Shown here piece by piece: positions 17,262-22,211 of a stretch of DNA of 24,909 nt (positions within the stretch are counted from its first letter, which is position 1; each line of letters starts with the position of its first letter). The notes below the pieces were generated by a model. That model was not told the DNA's origin. It saw only the letters and a program-made list of their open reading frames with translations, and searched no databases. Made by a program: the position numbers and the translations under genes. The DNA lies in the IMG/VR virus record IMGVR_UViG_3300006802_000518, positions 1 to 24,909 of that record; one strand, 5' to 3'. The DNA comes from a virus.

Positions 17262-17527
17262 GAATCCGCATAAAATATCGCAAACTAGGTAAAGAGAAGG
17301 TGTGGGGTGTTGCTCATAGCGATGGACTCATTGAGATAGAGGAGCGACTCAAGGGTAAAAAGCACCTTGAGATCATTGTCCATGAGGTGCTGCATTTGTT
17401 ATGGCCAGAAGCGGATGAGGAGGAAATAGTCAAAAAAAGCGTAACTTTAACAAAGATTCTTTGGAAAGAAAATTATAGAAGGGTTGAGCCACATGAGGAT
17501 CAACCATTACAAGATGGAACAATATGA
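17258..17527 (+). CDS. Minimal HExxH metallopeptidase-like protein
   Basis: 89 residues. The central helix contains 'IIVHEVLHLLWPEADEEE' with HEVLH at 42-46, the zinc-binding and catalytic motif of gluzincin/SprT-like metallopeptidases. An acidic residue a few positions on (E52, D54 or E55) could be the third ligand. The protein is much shorter than typical peptidases and has no signal peptide, so it may act on an intracellular target. It is linked by ATGA overlaps to the exonuclease before and the holin candidate after, in the lysis cassette. Catalytic activity is not established by sequence. Confidence 0.6.
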   Translation: MRIRIKYRKLGKEKVWGVAHSDGLIEIEERLKGKKHLEIIVHEVLHLLWPEADEEEIVKKSVTLTKILWKENYRRVEPHEDQPLQDGTI

Positions 17528-17733
17528 AAAAATTAATTAACTGGTTAAGTGGCTTCGTATCAAAAGATGGCGAAGCATCAAGCAAAAGGCTTGTTGGCAT
17601 TGGATGTGCAATCTTTCTGTGCTATGCACTTGTAAAGGCTGGTGAACATCCACCAAGTGACGCACTCGTATGGGCGGTGGCTGGACTTGCTGCGGCTGCG
17701 CTTGGGTTCACGAGTTGGGAGAAGAAGCAATAA
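17524..17733 (+). CDS. Putative class II holin (two TM segments)
   Basis: 69 residues. A short basic N-terminal region is followed by two hydrophobic segments, about 23-39 ('LVGIGCAIFLCYALVKA') and 46-63 ('DALVWAVAGLAAAALGF'), joined by a short turn 'GEHPPS', and the end is charged ('SWEKKQ'). This size and topology (both ends inside) match class II phage holins that form inner-membrane lesions for the endolysin. The gene is the last of the late cassette, followed by two terminator-like hairpins. No family signature is specific enough to prove it. Confidence 0.6.
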   Translation: MKKLINWLSGFVSKDGEASSKRLVGIGCAIFLCYALVKAGEHPPSDALVWAVAGLAAAALGFTSWEKKQ

Positions 17734-17744
17734 TAGGTTAGTAA

Positions 17745-17775
17745 ATTGAGCAGAAACTGCTCAATAGCTATTTTT
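17745..17775 (+). terminator. Hairpin, terminator-like, after the late operon
   Basis: ATTGAGCAG (17745-17753) and CTGCTCAAT (17757-17765) form a perfect 9-bp stem with a 3-nt loop. A T-run starts 6 nt later (17771-17775), so it is weaker as a terminator than the next one. Confidence 0.55.
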
Positions 17776-17795
17776 CATAAGCGGTTGGTTAAACG

Positions 17796-17821
17796 CCCCT
17801 GGTTTCTACTAGGGGTTTTTT
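17796..17821 (+). terminator. Intrinsic terminator of the late operon
   Basis: CCCCTGG (17796-17802) pairs with CTAGGGG (17809-17815), including one G-T wobble, around a 6-nt loop. Six T (17816-17821) follow directly. It probably ends the lysis/late transcript. Confidence 0.8.
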
Positions 17822-17852
17822 CATCTAATTAAGTGCAATATATCGCCCAATT

Positions 17853-17881
17853 TGAGCCGATTATGGTCGATATTCGGCTCA
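17853..17881. repeat. Inverted repeat 1 in the late/early gap
   Basis: TGAGCCGA (17853-17860) and TCGGCTCA (17874-17881) form a perfect 8-bp inverted repeat. Three more pairs follow after one mismatch. It lies upstream of the early promoter. It could be a protein-binding site or a hairpin; nothing decides. Confidence 0.6.
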
Positions 17882-17887
17882 TTATTG

Positions 17888-17912
17888 AACTATCTGGAAT
17901 TTACGGATAGTT
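17888..17912. repeat. Inverted repeat 2 (AACTATC / GATAGTT)
   Basis: AACTATC (17888-17894) and GATAGTT (17906-17912) are exact reverse complements with an 11-nt spacer. A further GATAGTT lies at 17995-18001, between the promoter elements. This arrangement fits a repressor operator set (inference). Confidence 0.45.
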
Positions 17913-17916
17913 GATA

Positions 17917-17955
17917 AGTACCAAAAAGTGTGATATGAGGCACTTTTTAGGTACT
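17917..17955. repeat. Inverted repeat 3, 14 bp with one bulge
   Basis: AGTACCAAAAAGTG (17917-17930) pairs with CACTTTTTAGGTACT (17941-17955) with a single bulged base and a 10-nt loop. The CACTTTT arm can instead pair with AAAAGTG at 17957-17963, so two exclusive structures exist on one strand. Confidence 0.65.
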
Positions 17956-17964
17956 GAAAAGTGT

Positions 17965-17978
17965 CGAAAACGTTTTCG
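17965..17978. promoter_or_regulatory. Perfect 14-bp palindrome, likely operator
   Basis: CGAAAACGTTTTCG reads the same on both strands. It lies just upstream of the predicted promoter of the XRE regulator gene at 18040, a typical place for a site bound by a dimeric HTH protein. The link to that protein is inference. Confidence 0.55.
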
Positions 17979-17987
17979 TAATATAAT

Positions 17988-18019
17988 TTGCTTAGATAGT
18001 TTTGTTTATATTATATTTG
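17988..18019 (+). promoter_or_regulatory. Bacteroidota-type promoter of the early operon
   Basis: TTG at 17988-17990, a 21-nt spacer and TATATTTG at 18012-18019 match the TTG-N17-23-TAnnTTTG consensus described for Bacteroidota. Transcription would begin about 7 nt downstream, leaving a short leader before ATG 18040. A GATAGTT copy lies between the two elements. Confidence 0.7.
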
Positions 18020-18039
18020 CATAAACAAAAACACATTAT

Positions 18040-18231
18040 ATGGATTTGATTCAAAAGATTAGCGATTTACGAAAAGCGAAAGGTCTAAGCCGAGAAAAAT
18101 TGGCTGCGGCATGTGGACTTACTTCACAAACAATTTATAGAGCTGAGAAAACTGGTAAAGTGACTTTAACTAACTACAATAAAATACTTCAAACTTTACA
18201 ATCTTATGGTACTAATCATTCTAGTCTTTAG
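18040..18231 (+). CDS. XRE-family HTH regulator
   Basis: 63 residues, little more than one Cro/CI-type helix-turn-helix. Helices 2 and 3 are seen at about residues 17-36 in 'SREKLAAACGLTSQTIYRAE', preceded by 'LIQKISDLRKAKG'. A protein of this size would bind DNA as a dimer and lacks a cleavable or ligand domain, so it looks like a Cro-like or autoregulatory factor. It is the first gene after the palindrome-rich control region and the predicted promoter, and it overlaps the next gene by 26 nt. It probably sets early gene expression; whether the phage is temperate cannot be told. Confidence 0.8.
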   Translation: MDLIQKISDLRKAKGLSREKLAAACGLTSQTIYRAEKTGKVTLTNYNKILQTLQSYGTNHSSL

Positions 18232-18550
18232 TGCTATCTTGGCATTTGTATTTTTGCCGAGTTCAAAGCCTTTTAAGAAAAAGAAAGTTAGAATAGATCG
18301 CAATGATAAATATAAAATCCCACCAGTATTTTGGGATGAATATAATTGGCTTCAGATGAAGATTTATAAAATGGAGCGTCAAGATACTGACACTGTACAA
18401 GCCAGGATCAATGAGTTCATTTATAAATACGAGCAATTTGTAGAGTTTAATGTGTTCAATGAAAAAATATCACATTTGCTATCAGCATATCAAAGAAGAG
18501 TTTCCTTATTACTTAACAATAAACATTTAGAACATGGGACTTCAGTCTAA
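18206..18550 (+). CDS. Membrane-anchored small protein, unknown
   Basis: 114 residues. An N-terminal hydrophobic stretch (residues 2-17, 'VLIILVFSAILAFVFL') is followed at once by a Lys-rich cluster 'KPFKKKKVRIDR', which favours a signal anchor with the rest in the cytoplasm. The remainder is mostly helical and charged ('FWDEYNWLQMKIYKMERQD'). The gene overlaps the regulator before it by 26 nt and the SSB-like gene after it by 17 nt, so it is part of the early operon. No family recognised. Confidence 0.55.
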   Translation: MVLIILVFSAILAFVFLPSSKPFKKKKVRIDRNDKYKIPPVFWDEYNWLQMKIYKMERQDTDTVQARINEFIYKYEQFVEFNVFNEKISHLLSAYQRRVSLLLNNKHLEHGTSV

Positions 18551-19112
18551 TCAAGGTTCTGGCGTTTTCCTATCCATCTCGAATGGTAAATTAGTACGCC
18601 AATTCAAATCTCCTACTGACCATTCAGTTTCTAGAGTAAACAAAGCTGGCAAAGAGGTACATGAAGAGTTTTATGACTCTCTCATAGGCCAGATCAAAGA
18701 CCTCAAAACCAAAGAGACAGAGTATGGTAAGTTTTGGGTGATCACTGTCACTGATGGTAGTATCAACTACATGCTTGAGATGAAATACTCAAGCGGTTAT
18801 TCAGTGAGCTTTTTAAAGGCATTGCCAAATGTAGATCTAAAAAAGCCAGTGACACTTTCTCCTAAACTTTACATTGACGGAGATAAAAAATCATCAGTGC
18901 TATTCATTAACCAAAATGGTGCGGCTATCAAGCATCACTTCACGAAGGACACGCCCAATGGCATGCCTCCCCTTGAAAAGATCAAGGTGAAAGGGGTAGA
19001 GACATGGGATGATACCAAGCGTATGGAATTTTTGGAAGATTATGTGAAAACACATATCTTGTCAAAGATATCTGTCCTCCCAGAAGTAAGCGAGGAAGAG
19101 GCACCATTTTAA
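18534..19112 (+). CDS. Single-stranded DNA-binding-like protein
   Basis: 192 residues. The N-terminal and central parts look like an OB-type beta barrel: 'GVFLSISNGKLVRQF', 'EFYDSLIGQIKDLKTKETEYG', 'KFWVITVTDGSINYMLEMKY'. The last residues, 'PEVSEEEAPF', match the acidic tip with terminal Pro-Phe by which bacterial SSBs recruit partner proteins. With a RecB-like nuclease and a primase-helicase downstream, an ssDNA-binding role in replication or recombination is likely. It is not a canonical Ssb by primary sequence, so the fold is an inference. A strong terminator follows the gene. Confidence 0.6.
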   Translation: MGLQSNQGSGVFLSISNGKLVRQFKSPTDHSVSRVNKAGKEVHEEFYDSLIGQIKDLKTKETEYGKFWVITVTDGSINYMLEMKYSSGYSVSFLKALPNVDLKKPVTLSPKLYIDGDKKSSVLFINQNGAAIKHHFTKDTPNGMPPLEKIKVKGVETWDDTKRMEFLEDYVKTHILSKISVLPEVSEEEAPF

Positions 19113-19122
19113 TTGGTTTGTT

Positions 19123-19153
19123 TAGGGAGTTGCAAGTGCGGCTCCCTATTTTT
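19123..19153 (+). terminator. Intrinsic terminator after the SSB-like gene
   Basis: An 11-bp stem (19123-19133 with 19138-19148, two G-T wobbles) with the tetraloop AAGT is followed by five T. It is a well-formed terminator between the first early genes and the nuclease/helicase group. I do not see a clear TAnnTTTG promoter after it, so read-through may supply the downstream genes. Confidence 0.8.
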
Positions 19154-19198
19154 CACTTCGCTCATAATATTTTTTAACTTTTACTAAAAACATTTACT

Positions 19199-19942
19199 AT
19201 GACTAATTTTATCATCGACCAAAATAAAGGTCGTATCGAGTTTATCGACTCACGTTTTTATCTTTTGCCAGATGGAGGCTACGTTCCATCAGTTACAACA
19301 ATTTTAGAGGCTTTCCCAAAAGATGCGAGCTATTTTAAATGGCTTAAAGATGTTGGTGGTGACGCTGACATGATTCGCGACGAAGCAGGACGCAGAGGCT
19401 CTGTAGTCCACGAATTGACCGAGCAATATGACGCAGGAGAGGAAGTGACTTTTGTTAATCAGTACGGAAGTCCGCAGTACAAAATGCTTGAGTGGTCTAT
19501 GTTTGAGCGTTATGTTGACTTTTGCAAGAATCATAATCCAAAAAACGAAATGGTAGAAGCTCACATGATTTCTAAGAAATTAGGATTTGCAGGTACCATT
19601 GATAGGGTTATTGAGATGAATGGCAAATATATCTTAATGGATATAAAAACATCTAACAGCATTTATCCATCTTATTGGTTGCAACTTGCTGCTTATAACG
19701 AACTTATTAAAGAATTGAATATTGAATGCGATCAGGTAGCCATTTTATGGCTGAACGCAAAGACTCGGACGAATGGAAAGAACGGAGCTATACAAGGTTT
19801 AGGCTGGCAGTTAGTTAGCCGAGATATGAAAGAGGTAAAGAAGGATTATAAACTATTCAAAAGCACATACGAGCTTTGGAAGTTCATGAACGAAGACATC
19901 AAACCAAGAGAGATTAGTTACCAATTAAAACATAAGAAATGA
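19199..19942 (+). CDS. PD-(D/E)xK nuclease, RecB/Cas4-like
   Basis: 247 residues. The motif series of the RecB/Cas4-like nucleases is present: 'RRGSVVHELTEQY' (H71), E120, 'GFAGTIDRVIEM' (D135), 'ILMDIKTSN' (D148, K150), and 'YWLQLAAYNEL' (Q162, Y166). These residues bind two metal ions and cut DNA ends. The Cys cluster of iron-sulfur Cas4 proteins is absent. Likely an exonuclease for recombination or host DNA processing, working with the SSB-like protein upstream. It overlaps the next gene by 4 nt (ATGA). Confidence 0.85.
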   Translation: MTNFIIDQNKGRIEFIDSRFYLLPDGGYVPSVTTILEAFPKDASYFKWLKDVGGDADMIRDEAGRRGSVVHELTEQYDAGEEVTFVNQYGSPQYKMLEWSMFERYVDFCKNHNPKNEMVEAHMISKKLGFAGTIDRVIEMNGKYILMDIKTSNSIYPSYWLQLAAYNELIKELNIECDQVAILWLNAKTRTNGKNGAIQGLGWQLVSRDMKEVKKDYKLFKSTYELWKFMNEDIKPREISYQLKHKK

Positions 19943-20145
19943 GAGATTCAATTACCAATCGTATAATAGAACTTATTGAAACCCGTGCTGATAAAGGCTT
20001 GCAGACATATGGCGTGACAATGGATAGAGAGGATTTGGATTTGGATGCATGGTTTGATCACGCAATAGAAGAAGCACTTGACTTAGCTATTTACTTAATG
20101 AAAATAAAAACAATCGCAAATGAAAACAACACACAAAGTAGGTGA
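19939..20145 (+). CDS. MazG-like all-alpha protein
   Basis: 68 residues, all helical. 'RADKGLQTYGVTMDRED' followed by 'AWFDHAIEEALDLAIYLMK' resembles small phage MazG-like proteins, in which an EExxD helix (E44, E45, D48) binds a metal for cleaving nucleoside triphosphates. Only one of the usual two acidic helices is clear, so the protein may be a truncated or specialised form. The gene is coupled on both sides (4 nt upstream overlap, 26 nt downstream). A nucleotide clean-up or regulatory role is possible. Confidence 0.5.
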   Translation: MRDSITNRIIELIETRADKGLQTYGVTMDREDLDLDAWFDHAIEEALDLAIYLMKIKTIANENNTQSR

Positions 20146-20326
20146 GTACATCACCGTCAACCAAATGAGAAGCCAGGTATGGTGGAGAATGATCAACGGC
20201 AATCTTTATTTTAGACACAATGGAAAATGGATGGACAAGAGCCAGTTCAACAATGTGTTTCCTAAAATGGAGTACAAAAGATTTAATGATAAAGGAGAGA
20301 ACCCAGATTGGAAAAAGAATTTATGA
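20120..20326 (+). CDS. Small protein, unknown
   Basis: 68 residues, basic and rich in Trp, Asn and Lys ('VWWRMINGNLYFRHNGKWMD', 'PKMEYKRFND'). A beta hairpin-like core with aromatic residues would fit a small nucleic-acid or protein-binding domain, but no family is recognised. It is packed between the MazG-like gene (26-nt overlap) and the next small gene (ATGA overlap). It therefore belongs to the replication operon and is very likely translated. Confidence 0.5.
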   Translation: MKTTHKVGEYITVNQMRSQVWWRMINGNLYFRHNGKWMDKSQFNNVFPKMEYKRFNDKGENPDWKKNL

Positions 20327-20559
20327 TTTACCAAACCATCCACGAGATAATGAACCCATTCGATGTTGAAACACCGATTGGATATGGTGTGGCTCTTTTT
20401 ATGATTTCTGGTTCAATACATTCAAATCCGCAGTTTATCGTTAGGTTTTACCACACTGGTGAACTGCGGACTATTGATCAGAATGATATAAAAGTTTACG
20501 GGAACCCATCGAATGGAGAAAAATTAGTTCCAAATACTATTACAGTAAAGCCATGTTAA
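20323..20559 (+). CDS. Small SH3-like protein, unknown
   Basis: 78 residues from ATG 20323, chosen because it makes an ATGA overlap with the previous stop; an in-frame TTG at 20308 would add five residues. The pattern 'ETPIGYGVALFMISGSI' then 'QFIVRFYHTGELRTIDQNDI' looks like a short SH3-type barrel found in small phage proteins. Such domains bind partner proteins or nucleic acids. It overlaps the helicase start by 7 nt, so it may be a helicase accessory factor (inference). Confidence 0.5.
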   Translation: MIYQTIHEIMNPFDVETPIGYGVALFMISGSIHSNPQFIVRFYHTGELRTIDQNDIKVYGNPSNGEKLVPNTITVKPC

Positions 20560-21782
20560 GAGACTACCAAATAGAAATTAGTGATAGGGCTGCTGTCATA
20601 CTTCGAGAGAAAAAAATTGTGTATTTAGCGATGCAAGTTCGAACTGGCAAGACTTTGACGAGTTTAGCAACGGCTTACAAATATGGTGCAAGCAAGGTTT
20701 TGTTTGTCACGAAAAAAAAGGCAATATCCGATATCATCGATCAGTTCCACCAAGCTGGGTTTGACATTGAGATTAAAGTTGTCAATTATGAATCTCTGCA
20801 TAAATATGACTGTAATTATGATCTTATTATTTTAGATGAGGCGCATGGTCTAGGAGCCTTTCCCATGGCGAGTTTGCGAGCAAAAGAGGTGAAAAGGATA
20901 GCGGAGAAAAAGCCCATTATTTACCTTAGTGGAACCCCTACGCCAGAAAGTTATTCACAAATCTATCATCAACTTTATGTATCTTCATTTTCCCCTTTTA
21001 AAAAATATAAGAACTTTTATCAGTGGGCTAAGGATTTTGTACATGTCAAACAAAAGTTTTATTTCAATCGAGCTGTTAATGATTACTCGAATGCGAAAGA
21101 AAAAGAAATAAAAGAAATAATTGAACCGTATATGATCACATTTACTCAAGAAGAGGCTGGCTTTGACTCATTTGTAGATGAAAGCGTTTTATATGTTAAA
21201 ATGGATGAAGCAGTATATAAGCTTGCTGATTATATGCGTAAGCATAAGATTGCAAAAAATAAAGATGGCGAAACTATTCTTGGCGACACTGAAGTGAAAT
21301 TAATGATGAAGCTTCATCAGATTTATAGTGGCACTGTCATCGTTGATGAGCCAACTGGATTACATAAGATTATTGACTATACAAAAGCAGAATTTATCAA
21401 GCAGCATTTTAAAGGAAAGAAGATCGCTGTGTTTTATAAGTTTAAGGCTGAGTATATGGCACTGTTTTGGGCTTTTGATAAGAAAGTTACTTTTGACGCA
21501 GAGCAGTTCAATAACTCCGATGACCTGGTTTTTGTATCGCAGATCGTTTCTGGTCGTGAGGGTTTGAATCTTAGTTCGGCTGATGCGCTTGTGTTTTACA
21601 ATATTGACTTCTCTGCTGTTTCATACTGGCAGAGCAGAGCAAGAATTCAGACAAAAGATAGGACAAAGGAGAGTAAGATATATTATGTATTTGCAGAGAA
21701 AGGAATTGAAGATAAAATTTATAAGGCTGTGATGGATAAGAAGGATTATACATTAAGTCACTTTAAAAAAGATTTCTTATGA
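20553..21782 (+). CDS. SF2 helicase, SNF2-like
   Basis: 409 residues. An N-terminal 'LRDYQIEIS' resembles the Q-motif. Walker A is 'MQVRTGKTLTS' (28-38), motif II is 'LDEAHGLG' with DEAH at 95-98, and motif III is 'YLSGTPTPES'. In the second domain motif V is 'SGREGLNLSSADALVFYN' and motif VI is 'YWQSRARIQ'. This is the SNF2-type phage helicase or translocase that moves on DNA with ATP, used in replication or recombination. The canonical first Walker A Gly is replaced, as in many phage members. It is joined by ATGA to a small membrane protein gene after it. Confidence 0.9.
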   Translation: MLRDYQIEISDRAAVILREKKIVYLAMQVRTGKTLTSLATAYKYGASKVLFVTKKKAISDIIDQFHQAGFDIEIKVVNYESLHKYDCNYDLIILDEAHGLGAFPMASLRAKEVKRIAEKKPIIYLSGTPTPESYSQIYHQLYVSSFSPFKKYKNFYQWAKDFVHVKQKFYFNRAVNDYSNAKEKEIKEIIEPYMITFTQEEAGFDSFVDESVLYVKMDEAVYKLADYMRKHKIAKNKDGETILGDTEVKLMMKLHQIYSGTVIVDEPTGLHKIIDYTKAEFIKQHFKGKKIAVFYKFKAEYMALFWAFDKKVTFDAEQFNNSDDLVFVSQIVSGREGLNLSSADALVFYNIDFSAVSYWQSRARIQTKDRTKESKIYYVFAEKGIEDKIYKAVMDKKDYTLSHFKKDFL

Positions 21783-21946
21783 TTCATTTAAAAATGGTAG
21801 TAATAATACTACTCTATGCAATGCATTTCTTTTTTGTATGCATACCATTATTTTTTACAATTATTATTGGACTTGAAATATCATACGCATTAAAATATAT
21901 TTATGAGAGAATCGCAGTTACAGACAAAAATCCGCAAAAGGCTTGA
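21779..21946 (+). CDS. 55-residue membrane protein between helicase and VRR-NUC genes
   Basis: A short frame starts with ATG 21779, forming an ATGA overlap with the helicase stop, and ends with TGA 21944-21946 inside the next gene (44-nt overlap). The product is almost all hydrophobic in its first 32 residues ('MVVIILLYAMHFFFV', then 'IPLFFTIIIGLEIS'), which gives one long or two short membrane segments, and it ends with a charged tail 'YERIAVTDKNPQKA'. It could be a small anchor or toxin-like peptide; function unknown. Below the usual length cut-off, so it can be missed. Confidence 0.5.
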   Translation: MIHLKMVVIILLYAMHFFFVCIPLFFTIIIGLEISYALKYIYERIAVTDKNPQKA

Positions 21947-22175
21947 AGAGCATCATTGGTTAGTCATTAAGTTGATACAGACAAATAGGAACGGCATACC
22001 TGACCTTATGTGCATAAAAGGAGGCAGAGTTATGTTTCTTGAAATAAAAACTCCAGAAGGAAAGGTGAGTGAATTACAACAGCATATGCTTGAGAAGCTC
22101 AATGCATGTGGATGTCACGCACGAGTAGTGCGTAGCCTTGAAGAAATAGATGTTTACTGTGGGAAAACTTTTTAG
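21903..22175 (+). CDS. VRR-NUC domain nuclease
   Basis: 90 residues, a minimal VRR-NUC (PD-(D/E)xK) domain. The N-terminal 'MRESQLQTKIRKRLEEH' supplies the first Glu (E3). 'NGIPDLMCIKGGRVMFLEIK' carries D34, E47 and K49, and 'SELQQHMLEKLNACG' follows as in the family. Stand-alone phage members cut DNA at structured or branched sites, possibly Holliday junctions. It lies between the SNF2-like helicase and the primase-helicase, consistent with recombination-linked replication. It overlaps the small membrane protein gene by 44 nt. Confidence 0.85.
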   Translation: MRESQLQTKIRKRLEEHHWLVIKLIQTNRNGIPDLMCIKGGRVMFLEIKTPEGKVSELQQHMLEKLNACGCHARVVRSLEEIDVYCGKTF

Positions 22176-22193
22176 CAGCGATGAAATGCTGCT
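22174..22193 (+). other. Short hairpin between VRR-NUC and primase genes
   Basis: AGCAGC (22174-22179) and GCTGCT (22188-22193) form a perfect 6-bp stem with an 8-nt loop that begins on the VRR-NUC stop codon. A T-run (22203-22207) is too far away for a good terminator. It may affect translation or partial termination. Confidence 0.35.
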
Positions 22194-22211
22194 CTAAAAC
22201 TAAATTTTTAT

